Source: Lachnospiraceae bacterium UBA7225 (GTDB taxonomy: Bacteria; Bacillota; Clostridia; Lachnospirales; Lachnospiraceae). From it: 25,153 nt of DNA. This document shows positions 15,658 to 22,856 of the stretch, in pieces. Positions within the stretch are counted from its first letter, which is position 1, and each line of letters starts with the position of its first letter. The position numbers were made by a program, and so were the translations under genes. Location of the stretch: NCBI GenBank assembly GCA_002473385.1, contig DKTR01000030.1:1-25153 (forward strand), read 5' to 3'. The notes under the pieces were generated by a model. That model was not told the origin of the DNA and searched no databases. It saw only the letters and a list, made by a program, of their open reading frames with translations.

Positions 15658-15710
15658 AGGAAGGCAATGTGCCGCCGGTTTCTATATAGAGCAAATGAGT
15701 GCAGTTGTAA

Positions 15711-15896
15711 CCTGCAATTTCAGAAGGAAGCCGCCATACACGAAAACACGTCTGACTGCCTTCCCTTCACTGCGTTCCATTTGCCCGGACATCGTTCGCG
15801 ACAGAAGCGTTTGCTCCTCGTCCGGGCACGGAACTTGTGAAAGTCAGTCGTCAGCCTATCGTTTTCTCTGTATGGCGGCTTCCTCTGAAATGCAGG
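15711..15896. repeat. 186-nt imperfect inverted repeat between dgt and tdk
   Basis: The outer arms CCTGCA-TTTCAGA-GGAAGCCGCCATACA (15711-15740 and 15869-15896) pair over 28 bp with two single-base bulges. Inside follow CTGACT/AGTCAG (15752-15757/15842-15847), TTCAC/GTGAA (15766-15770/15837-15841), GTTCC/GGAAC (15774-15778/15830-15834) and a perfect 9-bp TGCCCGGAC/GTCCGGGCA (15782-15790/15820-15828). There is no T-run beyond the stem. It fills most of the 307-bp gap between convergent genes; no coding sequence is supported there. It could be a MITE-like element, a structured RNA or a large bidirectional transcription block. Confidence 0.8.
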
Positions 15897-15964
15897 ATTT
15901 TCCCGTCGATTTCTTCACATATAAAACGTTAGTATTTGCAGGATTCAGACATTCCTACACTCTC

Positions 15965-16540
15965 CTACGCTCTCTTCTTCGGTCCGAGATTTCCCTCCTT
16001 GTAGTGCTTACGGCAGAGAGCTGTGTAATTGTCATTGCCTCCCATCACAACCTGCTCTCCGCTGCGGATAATTTTGCCGTCCTCACTGAAACGGGTATTG
16101 CAGGTAGCGCCCTGCCCGCACCAGCAGACTGTTTTCAGTTCCTCGATCACATCCGCCCACGCCAGCAGCCACATACTGCCCTCAAACAGCTCCCGGCGGA
16201 AATCTGTGCGCAGCCCATAGCAGATCACCGGAAGGTTCAGCTCATCCACAATGTGTATAAAAAATTCAATGTCTGTCTTTTTGCAGAACTGCGCTTCATC
16301 CACAATCACACAGTCGTACCGGCTGATTTCCTCATCACTCATTGCAAGCAGATCTTCCACGTAAATACATTTCTGTTCAAGTCCCATGCGGCTGCGGATC
16401 ACACCAACATCTCTCGTATCAATTTTCGGCTTTACCAGAAGCGCTTCCTTTCCCCGCTCATAATAATTGTATGCCACCATCAAAGCATTTGCTGTTTTGG
16501 AACTGCCCATCGCCCCATGGCGGAAATATAATTTTGCCAT
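15965..16540 (-). CDS. tdk: Thymidine kinase (type II, E. coli-like)
   Basis: A cytosolic salvage enzyme of 191 residues that phosphorylates thymidine to dTMP. P-loop GAMGSSKT (9-16), catalytic glutamate E82 in VIVDEAQF, and the zinc residues C139-x-C141 (CWCG) with C176 in CRKHYKEG all match the E. coli-like form rather than the CxxC form of Bacillus. It follows the oligopeptidase gene by 52 bp in the same direction and may be cotranscribed; its ribosome site (GAGAAAGAG) is weak. Confidence 0.96.
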   Translation of the reverse strand: MAKLYFRHGAMGSSKTANALMVAYNYYERGKEALLVKPKIDTRDVGVIRSRMGLEQKCIYVEDLLAMSDEEISRYDCVIVDEAQFCKKTDIEFFIHIVDELNLPVICYGLRTDFRRELFEGSMWLLAWADVIEELKTVCWCGQGATCNTRFSEDGKIIRSGEQVVMGGNDNYTALCRKHYKEGNLGPKKRA

Positions 16541-16592
16541 CGTCTCTTTCTCACTTTCTTCAAATGCTCTTAATACTGGCAGTCAGCTCACA

Positions 16593-18275
16593 TTAATGAG
16601 ATGTATCCAGCAGGACCTCCAGTCTCTCTACCATTTTCCTGATGCATCCTTCCCCATAAGGCACCTCCAGACCTGCATCCGCAAGCATCTCCCCATAGAA
16701 TTTGCTTGCAGAGAGACGGCAGAGCTTCAGATAGCTCTCCCAGGCTTCCCCGCGATTCTCGCTCATTTTGATCTTGTACATAAATGCACAGGTCTGCGCC
16801 AGCACATAATCAATGTAATAGAACGGATAGTTAAAAATATGCTGCTGCTTCTGCCAGAAACCGCCGTTTCCAAAATACTTGTTGTCACCATAATCCAGAT
16901 GAGGCTTATACACCTTTTCCAGTCTGCTCCACGCCTCTTTGCGCTGCTGCGGCGTCATCTCCGGATTCTCATATACAATATGCTGGAATTCATCCACCAT
17001 ACAGCCATACGGAATAAAGATGGCAGCATCCTCCCCGTGCATTGTACGATAGTCATCCGCACGGTCCTGAAAAAACAGCTCCATCCATTTGTCCGCAAAG
17101 AATTCCATCGACATGGAATGAATCTCGGCAGTTTCCATCGTGATATCACGGTGTTCCTGGATCGGATCCTTGCCCGAAATATATCCCTGGAAGGCATGTC
17201 CGCACTCATGTGTGATTACATCCAGATCGCCGCTGGTGCCGTTAAAGTTTGCGAAGATAAACGGCGCATTATAATCCGGCAGGTACGTCATATAGCCGCC
17301 TGCGCGCTTTGTCTTGCGACCCAGCACGTCAAACAGCTCATTTTCCATCATAAAATCAAAGAATTCCTTTGTTTCCTCTGACATTTCCGCATACATCTGC
17401 TGTCCGGCTTTTAAGATACCCTCCGGATCCATGTGCGGCGCCGGATTGCCATCCGCAAAATAAACCTGCTCGTCGATATAAGACAGCTTCTCTAATCCCA
17501 GTCTTTGTCTGCGCCTGTCGTGCAGCTTCTCAGCGAACGGGACAAAATATTGTTTGATCTGGGAGCGGAATTTTTCTACTTCCTCCTGCCCGTAAGAGTT
17601 GCGCGTCATCCGGTAATAGCCAAGTTCCACATAATTTTTGTATCCCATCTGTCTCGCCTGCTCTGTGCGGTTCTTTACAAGCTGATCATAGATACTGTCC
17701 AGCTCGTCCTCCACGCTCTCAAAATATGCGCTGTATTTTTCCCAGGCCTTTTTGCGTACCTCGCGGTCTGCGTGGGAGAGGTACGGACGCATCAGAGAAA
17801 GGTTCAGTTCCTCGCCTTCCCATTCAATTTTTGCCGTAGCGATCAATTTGTTGTATTTTGTTTTCAGTTCATTCTCTTCCTGCATCAGCGGAATTAGCTT
17901 TTCGTCAAATGACTTCATAGATAATTCCATGTTTTTGAAGGCAACCTTGCCGATTTTTTCCTCCAGATAAGCACGGTAGGGGGAATTATACAAAAGCTTC
18001 TGATATTCCTGCACCAGACTCTGCATTTCCGGTTCGATTTTGTCATAATATTCATGCTCCGCTGCATAGAATTCATCCGTCAGATCCACATCAAAGCGGA
18101 TATGTGCCAGCGTCATCTGCGTGGACACGCGATTGCTCAGCGCATAGAATTTTTTGTGTATCTCAAACTGCTCTTCCCCGCTCTTCGCCTGCTTCATTTC
18201 CTCCATAAGCTGCTGATATTCTCTTCGTACTTCGTCCATTTCCACCCGTTTGTAGGGCATATCCTTAAATTTCAT
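16593..18275 (-). CDS. M3 family oligoendopeptidase (PepF-like)
   Basis: A cytosolic zinc metallopeptidase of 560 residues that cleaves short peptides. The HExxH zinc site is HECGH at about residue 355, followed about 25 residues later by ETAEIHSMSMEFFADKWMELF, which carries the third zinc ligand glutamate. Length and sequence fit the shorter M3 oligoendopeptidases of Clostridia. The start at 18275 is chosen because AAAGGAG lies 9 nt before it; the longer frame extends into non-conserved sequence. No signal peptide is seen. Confidence 0.95.
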   Translation of the reverse strand: MKFKDMPYKRVEMDEVRREYQQLMEEMKQAKSGEEQFEIHKKFYALSNRVSTQMTLAHIRFDVDLTDEFYAAEHEYYDKIEPEMQSLVQEYQKLLYNSPYRAYLEEKIGKVAFKNMELSMKSFDEKLIPLMQEENELKTKYNKLIATAKIEWEGEELNLSLMRPYLSHADREVRKKAWEKYSAYFESVEDELDSIYDQLVKNRTEQARQMGYKNYVELGYYRMTRNSYGQEEVEKFRSQIKQYFVPFAEKLHDRRRQRLGLEKLSYIDEQVYFADGNPAPHMDPEGILKAGQQMYAEMSEETKEFFDFMMENELFDVLGRKTKRAGGYMTYLPDYNAPFIFANFNGTSGDLDVITHECGHAFQGYISGKDPIQEHRDITMETAEIHSMSMEFFADKWMELFFQDRADDYRTMHGEDAAIFIPYGCMVDEFQHIVYENPEMTPQQRKEAWSRLEKVYKPHLDYGDNKYFGNGGFWQKQQHIFNYPFYYIDYVLAQTCAFMYKIKMSENRGEAWESYLKLCRLSASKFYGEMLADAGLEVPYGEGCIRKMVERLEVLLDTSH

Positions 18276-18604
18276 GCTGGTGTTCTCCTTTCTTCCGCCG
18301 CGGCATCCAGGCTCTCTGCCTTCACCTCCGGAAATGCACATCTCCGGTATTAATTATGCATAGCGCATCGCTCCGTCCATACCGCAAACAATCACCTTTG
18401 TATATTATAGCTCAAATCCGGCATTTGCGCACCCTGTTTTTATAAATATTCCGCCGCTATCCTGTCTTGTAATTTTTTCTGTCATCCTGTATACTTGATA
18501 CATTCTGATAGTGTGTGTTGTCCGGTACCTGCTGCAGCTACATTATGCATACCATACGGTGCCGTCTGCAGCCGCATCATACTCACCGCACAAAGGAGAT
18601 AGCG
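18276..18604. other. Divergent intergenic region, pepF-like and shikimate-kinase-like genes
   Basis: This 329-bp gap has a minus-strand -10 TATAAT (18404-18409) for the peptidase gene without a good -35, and a plus-strand promoter for the kinase given separately. The DNA between 18276 and 18360 is GC-rich leader; nothing coding is supported. Confidence 0.5.
18467..18495 (+). promoter_or_regulatory. Promoter of the shikimate-kinase-like gene
   Basis: TTGTAA (18467-18472), a 17-bp spacer and TATACT (18490-18495). The leader to the ATG would be about 100 nt. Confidence 0.6.
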
Positions 18605-19096
18605 ATGGAAAATATTACGTTAATCGGGATGCCCGGGGCAGGAAAAAGCACCGTCGGCGTTGTTCTCGCCAAAGTACTTGGATACGATTTTATAGATTCT
18701 GATCTGCTTATTCAAAAAGAAGAAGGAAAGCTTCTGTGGCAGATCATGCAGGATAAGGGTATTGCAGGATTCAATGAAATTGAAGAGCGTGTTAACAGCC
18801 AGATAGATGTCATACATGCTGTCATTGCGACCGGCGGCAGCGTAATATATGGACCAAAAGCAATGGATCACCTGCGTAATATCAGCACGGTCATATATCT
18901 GCAGGTAAATTACCGCACACTCCGGCAAAGGCTCGGTGATCTGAATAAGCGCGGCGTCGTTCTGAAGCCCGGACAATCTCTGCCTGATCTTTACAAAGAA
19001 CGCGAGCCGCTCTACAGGCAATATGCCCACCGCACTGTTGATGTGGGCAGCAAAACTGTACGGCAGGCAGTAGATGAAATTATAAACGCTCTATGA
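18605..19096 (+). CDS. Shikimate kinase-like P-loop kinase
   Basis: A P-loop kinase of 163 residues. Walker A GMPGAGKST (8-16), the DSD motif (31-33) and the RxPLY motif around ERxPLY (132-137) resemble shikimate kinase. However, the shikimate-binding FRxxE motif reads FNEIEE (56-61), so the arginine is replaced, the GGG loop is GGS, and the lid RRPLL is not recognisable (KRGVVLKPG). True AroK activity is therefore doubtful; it may phosphorylate another small alcohol. AAAGGAG precedes the ATG at 18605. No other aromatic pathway genes are nearby. Databases commonly label this subgroup shikimate kinase. Confidence 0.8.
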   Translation: MENITLIGMPGAGKSTVGVVLAKVLGYDFIDSDLLIQKEEGKLLWQIMQDKGIAGFNEIEERVNSQIDVIHAVIATGGSVIYGPKAMDHLRNISTVIYLQVNYRTLRQRLGDLNKRGVVLKPGQSLPDLYKEREPLYRQYAHRTVDVGSKTVRQAVDEIINAL

Positions 19097-19131
19097 TCAT
19101 ATATGAAAACTAAAGCAAACCGCAAAAATGC

Positions 19132-19161
19132 TTGCCAAAGTCCGCTATAGCATGATATACT
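19132..19161 (+). promoter_or_regulatory. Promoter of the mntP riboswitch transcript
   Basis: TTGCCA (19132-19137), an 18-bp spacer and TATACT (19156-19161), with TGA just before the -10 (extended -10). It places the start a few bases before the riboswitch. Confidence 0.75.
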
Positions 19162-19173
19162 TTTAAATAATCT

Positions 19174-19266
19174 CCACGAGGGAGTAGTCAGCATAAAAGA
19201 TATGTGATAATCATCGACAGAATGGTGCCATGCACCCGGTGTTATCTTAAATGACGAGACTCATGG
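19174..19266 (+). ncRNA. yybP-ykoY manganese riboswitch
   Basis: The GAGGGAGTAG start and the GCACCCGG loop resemble the conserved boxes of yybP-ykoY leaders. The basal stem pairs CCACGAG (19174-19180) with CTCATGG (19260-19266), one mismatch. The 3' strand of this stem is also the 5' arm of the following terminator, so the two structures exclude each other. Bound Mn2+ would hold the basal stem and let transcription reach mntP. Placement before a manganese exporter supports it. Confidence 0.82.
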
Positions 19267-19297
19267 GCAGTATCCGCTGCCTGTGAGTCTTTTTTTA
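19257..19297 (+). terminator. Riboswitch-controlled terminator before mntP
   Basis: AGACTCA-tg-GGCAG (19257-19270) pairs with CTGCC-tg-TGAGTCT (19277-19290), followed by a run of T to 19297. It overlaps the basal stem of the riboswitch, so it is the OFF structure. Confidence 0.9.
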
Positions 19298-19357
19298 ATC
19301 AAAAGTATCTACCTGCCACCTCGCGGAACACGTACAATTTACCAGGGAGGAATTTTT

Positions 19358-19915
19358 ATGAGTTTAGCAGAAGTTTTCGTATTGGCAATCGGTCTTTCCA
19401 TGGATGCCTTTGCCGTTTCTATCTGTAAGGGGCTTTCTCTGGAAAAGGTAAAGCCAAAGCACATGTGTATTGCAGGAGCATGGTTTGGCGGCTTCCAGGC
19501 ATTAATGCCTCTTATCGGTTATTTTCTCGGAAAATCCTTTTCCGATCTGATCACGCGGTATGATCACTGGATCGCTTTTTTCCTGCTTCTCATTATCGGC
19601 GGGAACATGGTACGGGAAGCCTTCGGCGAAGAGGAGCACGTCGACTGTGCCATGGATGCAAAATCCATGTTCGTGCTGGCAATCGCCACCAGCATTGACG
19701 CTCTCGCAATCGGAGTAACATTTGCCTTCCTCAGGGTATCCATCATTCCCGCCGTCTGTCTGATTGGTGCCACTACCTTCATCTTTTCCGGCGCCGGTAT
19801 CAAAATCGGCAGCGTCTTCGGCGCGAAATACAAATCAAAAGCAGAGATAGCCGGCGGTATCATTCTGATACTGATCGGACTGAAAATATTGCTGGAGGGT
19901 GTGGGGATACTATAA
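19358..19915 (+). CDS. mntP: Manganese efflux pump MntP
   Basis: A small membrane exporter of 185 residues with six hydrophobic segments arranged as an internal repeat. The two metal-site helices are visible: GLSMDAFAVSICKGL near residues 13-27 and TSIDALAIGVTFA near 111-123. It removes excess Mn2+ from the cytosol. The ATG at 19358 follows GGGAGG by a normal distance; the in-frame upstream extension reads through riboswitch sequence and is rejected. Expression should rise with manganese through the riboswitch. Confidence 0.95.
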   Translation: MSLAEVFVLAIGLSMDAFAVSICKGLSLEKVKPKHMCIAGAWFGGFQALMPLIGYFLGKSFSDLITRYDHWIAFFLLLIIGGNMVREAFGEEEHVDCAMDAKSMFVLAIATSIDALAIGVTFAFLRVSIIPAVCLIGATTFIFSGAGIKIGSVFGAKYKSKAEIAGGIILILIGLKILLEGVGIL

Positions 19916-19922
19916 TCCCCAC
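19901..19922 (+). terminator. Hairpin at the end of mntP
   Basis: GTGGGGAT (19901-19908) pairs with ATCCCCAC (19915-19922) around ACTATA, overlapping the stop codon. The T content after it is modest (TGCCTTTCATTT), so termination may be weak. Confidence 0.5.
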
Positions 19923-19981
19923 TGCCTTTCATTTCGTTCACATCTTCTGAAAAATATCTTCAATATTCTATAAACTTTTTG

Positions 19982-20010
19982 TTGACATTTTTTTCAATAC
20001 ATATTATTCT
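19982..20010 (+). promoter_or_regulatory. Candidate promoter of the PD-(D/E)XK-like gene
   Basis: TTGACA (19982-19987), a 17-bp spacer and TATTCT (20005-20010). A second pair, TTGAAA (20061-20066) and TATAAT (20084-20089) at 17 bp, is a better match, but its start site would fall inside the ribosome site. Confidence 0.5.
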
Positions 20011-20106
20011 TTGTTTATCTTTTAAATCTTATTTCTATTTTATTTTTTCCATAATATCTATTGAAATCCATGCAAAAACTGCATATAATAGAAAGGAGAA
20101 TTGCCC

Positions 20107-21065
20107 TTGCATGATAAGCTGCAATGGCATCCGGGATTTTTTGCCGCTATCCAGATTGAATTTGAGGAAGAAAGTGATAAGCTTATTTTCGAAAATGAGC
20201 ATTCTCTCGGAACAAAGCCACGCGAAATCGACGTATTAATTATAAAAAAAGAGCAGTCCTGCCAACTGAAAAAGAATATTGGAAGGATTTTTCGAACATA
20301 TAACATTATCGAATACAAATCGCCAGAGGACTATCTAAGCATCAACGATTTTTACAGGACTTATGCCTATGCATGTTTCTACCAGGCAGACACAGAACGT
20401 ATCGGTCTTGTCCGCCCGGAAGAACTGACCTTGACATTTGTGTGCAGCCACTATCCGCACAAACTGATCCGGCACCTGGAAAACTCCCGGCATATATCGG
20501 TCTCCTGGAAGGAACCGGTATTTATTATTTAACCGGCGATCCGTTTCCTATGCAGATTCTGATTACGACGCAGCTTTCCTGGAAAGAAAATCTGTGGCTC
20601 AGCTCGCTGCGGACAGATCTCCGCGCACAGGATGACACGTTCCATCATCTGGCACAAGCCTATGAGGCGCACAGCCTTTCAAACAAATACAAATCCGCGA
20701 TGGATCTGATCATGCGGGCAAACTGGACAACAATGAAGGAGGGGAAACAACATATGTGTGATGCAATTCGGGAACTTTTTGCAGAAGAATTCGAAGAATA
20801 TGAACAACTGATAAACCAGATGGAACACAAGCGCAAGCAGCAGCAGGCACAGATAGCTGAAATGGAACACTATCACAAGCGGCAGCAGGCACAGATAGCT
20901 GAAATGGAACACTATCACAAGCGGCAGCAGGCACAGATAGCCGAAATGGAACACTATCACAAGCAGCAGCAGGCACAGATAGCTGAAAAAGACCGGGAAT
21001 TAGCAGAGCAGCATGCTGAAATCATGCGCCTTAGAAAGCTCCTCAGCCAGCAGACCGCCTCCTAG
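20107..21065 (+). pseudogene. PD-(D/E)XK-like hypothetical protein, frameshifted, with coiled-coil tail
   Basis: A protein of about 318 residues in two frames. The first part (TTG start at 20107, 8 nt after AAAGGAG) begins LHDKLQWHP and has a nuclease-like core: E18, D42 (REIDVLIIKK) and E69-x-K71 (IIEYKSP). It meets a stop at 20530-20532. The natural continuation (GIYYLTGDPFPMQI, TDLRA, MDLIMRANW) is in the -1 frame and runs to 21065. The break is near 20500-20517 and equals a 1-nt loss or 2-nt gain. There is no slippery heptamer. The C-terminus is a charged coiled coil with a 14-residue repeat. I associate this family with Lachnospiraceae; its function is unknown. A sequencing error is possible. 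Confidence 0.75.
20841..20987 (+). repeat. 42-bp in-frame tandem repeat (3.5 copies)
   Basis: Copies at 20841-20882, 20883-20924, 20925-20966 and a partial one from 20967. Each encodes QQAQIAEMEHYHKR (14 residues, two heptads), with only two base differences among the full copies. Near-identity suggests recent expansion and variable copy number. Confidence 0.95.
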
Positions 21066-21664
21066 CCCTCCCATGGGCGGATGCGGTAAGCTGCGCCGAT
21101 TTCTTCACAGATTGCGGCGCATTGCTGCTCTTCCTCCGGTGTCAGTGTTGTTGAGACGGTTGTCATCACGACGCGGGGAACATATTTCGTGCAGTCCCGC
21201 GCAAAATCCAGCATTGCCTGGTAGGAAACATCGCCAAAGCTGCTGCGCACAAGCTCATGATACCTCTTTGGGTTCGGCGTATTCAGACTGATAGAAACCG
21301 TGTCGATCAGACCCTGCAGCAGATGCGCCGTTTTCTCTCCATGAATAAGATCAGACAGCCCATTGGTATTGATCCGCGTCGGAATATGGTACTTCTTTTT
21401 CGCATACTCCGCAACCTTTAAAATCACATCGAGACGCTCCGTCGGCTCTCCGAAGCCGCAGAATACCAGTTCCTGATAATCCTCCATCTGAAAATTATCA
21501 AAATCTGCTATAATTTCCGCATAAGCCGGCTCCCGCTCCAGCCACAGGGAACCGGATTCTCCCATCTGATCACGCGTCTGCCGCAGACAAAAGGTGCAGG
21601 CACACGGACATTTATTTGTTAAATTCACATATAGATTTTGATACACCTTATATAAAATTGTCAT
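21062..21664 (-). CDS. TatD-linked small radical SAM protein
   Basis: A 200-residue radical SAM protein. The cluster-binding motif is CPCACTFC in TNKCPCACTFCLR, giving the CxxxCxxC spacing at residues 20, 24 and 27. Next come CGFGEPT (the SAM-binding GGE-like motif) and INTNGL. The short length and LYVNLTNKCPC start fit the group often found beside tatD nucleases; no tatD is seen here. The reaction is unknown. It is too short and lacks the SPASM cysteines of a sulfatase maturase, so it does not explain activation of the two sulfatases. GGAGG precedes the ATG by 6 nt. Its stop codon overlaps that of the convergent nuclease-like gene. Confidence 0.88.
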   Translation of the reverse strand: MTILYKVYQNLYVNLTNKCPCACTFCLRQTRDQMGESGSLWLEREPAYAEIIADFDNFQMEDYQELVFCGFGEPTERLDVILKVAEYAKKKYHIPTRINTNGLSDLIHGEKTAHLLQGLIDTVSISLNTPNPKRYHELVRSSFGDVSYQAMLDFARDCTKYVPRVVMTTVSTTLTPEEEQQCAAICEEIGAAYRIRPWEG

Positions 21665-21777
21665 CTCTGTCCTCCATATTTATTATGAAAGTCCCGGGCA
21701 GCGGTCATGAGGGGGCGCGCAGCACGGAGCATCTGACCTTCATGAATGATGATATCTGCGTCAGCAGACATGTCCGT

Positions 21778-22608
21778 TTACTTCAGCATATCCAGTATCT
21801 CCTCAAATGCCACGCCATCCGTTACCGGAATTTTCAGTTCCATTGACTTCTCAATGCACTTTTTCACAAAATTAGATGCTTTCTTTACTGATACCGCAAA
21901 ATCTACCCCATTTACCGCATCGGCTGCAATGATGGACGCAAAGAGATCTCCCGTGCCGCATCGCTGCGTTCCAACATGGATAGTACGCAAAAAGTGATCA
22001 CCTTCCTTCCCGTCACATACATAATTTGCGATGTAACCACCCTGCACGATTCCAGTAATAACAACCCTGGAAGGCCCCATTTCCACCAGTTTCTCCGCCA
22101 TTTCACGTATTTCCTTTTTCCTCCACTTATCTTTATAAGGAGTATCTGTGAGAATACATGCCTCTGTGAGGTTTGGTGTCAGGATATCAGCATACTGCAC
22201 CAGCCTTTTCATACTGCCGCAAAGCTCCGGCGTAAACGTGACGTAAGCTCTCCCATGATCTCCCATCACAGGATCAATGATAACCAGCGTCTGCTCCGTG
22301 CGAAATTCCCGGATAAAATCCTCCACAATGCCAATCTGCTCCTCCGAGCCGAGAAATCCGGAATAAATCCCGGAAAATCTAAGTCCAAGCAGCTTCCAGT
22401 TTCTTATATATTCCGGCATTTTCTCCGTGTAATCATCGAAAAAATAATGATCGTATCCGGTATGATTGGAAAAAATAGCTGTCGGGACCGGACAACACTG
22501 CACCTTCAGCTTAGAAATAACAGGAAGGGAGACTGCTAACGAGCATCTCCCAAATCCTGACATATCATTAATCACCGCTATTTTTTTTTGTAAGCTCTCA
22601 GAAACCAT
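21778..22608 (-). CDS. Pyridoxal/pyridoxamine kinase, PdxY-like
   Basis: A ribokinase-fold kinase of 276 residues that phosphorylates vitamin B6 vitamers. The N-terminal VINDMSGFGRCSLAVSLPVISKLKVQ, the VIIDPVMGDHGRAYV segment, TPNLTEA and the catalytic GTGDLFAS (anion hole and aspartate) are all family hallmarks. The start at 22608 is chosen because GGAGG stands 5 nt before it; ATG codons at 22620 and 22644 are alternatives. An unusual duplicated sequence lies in its leader. It has no clear functional link to its neighbours. Confidence 0.92.
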   Translation of the reverse strand: MVSESLQKKIAVINDMSGFGRCSLAVSLPVISKLKVQCCPVPTAIFSNHTGYDHYFFDDYTEKMPEYIRNWKLLGLRFSGIYSGFLGSEEQIGIVEDFIREFRTEQTLVIIDPVMGDHGRAYVTFTPELCGSMKRLVQYADILTPNLTEACILTDTPYKDKWRKKEIREMAEKLVEMGPSRVVITGIVQGGYIANYVCDGKEGDHFLRTIHVGTQRCGTGDLFASIIAADAVNGVDFAVSVKKASNFVKKCIEKSMELKIPVTDGVAFEEILDMLK

Positions 22609-22642
22609 ATCTGCCTCCATCCGATGCGCACCTTCTTTTTTC

Positions 22643-22737
22643 ATACAGCCGCACCCACCACTGCGCCTGCCGCGCAGACGGTATGCCATTATTTTATGCA
22701 GCCGCACCCACCACGCCTGCCGTGCAGACGGTATGCC
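22643..22737 (-). repeat. Two-copy direct repeat in the pyridoxal kinase leader
   Basis: A 45-bp unit (22643-22687) and a 42-bp unit (22696-22737) agree at 40 of 42 aligned positions, with a 3-nt gap. Each reads GCAGCCGCACCCACCA ... GCAGACGGTATGCC on the plus strand; copy 1 folds as CTGCGC/GCGCAG. Both lie in the predicted 5' untranslated region. Confidence 0.9.
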
Positions 22738-22748
22738 CGTATGGATAT

Positions 22749-22776
22749 AGTATAGCATTTTCTGATATGGTTTAAA
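22749..22776 (-). promoter_or_regulatory. Candidate promoter of the pyridoxal kinase gene
   Basis: On the minus strand TTTAAA (22771-22776), a 16-bp spacer and TATACT (22749-22754). Transcription would start just ahead of the duplicated leader. Confidence 0.5.
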
Positions 22777-22856
22777 GAGCCAGTTTCTACAAAATCAACC
22801 AGTCCGCTCATAGTCAAAACTGGTGTATTCTCCGGATCCTTTCGAAATCCTGCTTC

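Noticed and set aside
15695..16531. Long plus-strand open frame across the dgt-tdk gap and tdk
   Set aside because: It is antisense to a clear thymidine kinase and its 5' part is the inverted repeat; composition is not protein-like.
16467..17381. 304-codon plus-strand open frame opposite the oligopeptidase
   Set aside because: Shadow of the M3 peptidase and tdk genes; no ribosome site or recognisable domain.
20061..20089. Promoter TTGAAA-17-TATAAT before the nuclease-like gene
   Set aside because: Good match, but the start site would fall within the AAAGGAG ribosome site; kept only as an alternative.
20490..20535. Programmed -1 frameshifting in the nuclease-like gene
   Set aside because: No X-XXY-YYZ slippery site or downstream pseudoknot is seen; mutation or sequencing error is simpler.
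20841..20987. CRISPR array
   Set aside because: The repeats are directly adjacent 42-bp units without spacers and are in frame inside a coding region.
22790..22830. Terminator after the second sulfatase from ACCAGT/ACTGGT
   Set aside because: Only a 6-bp stem with a 15-nt loop and a poor T-run.
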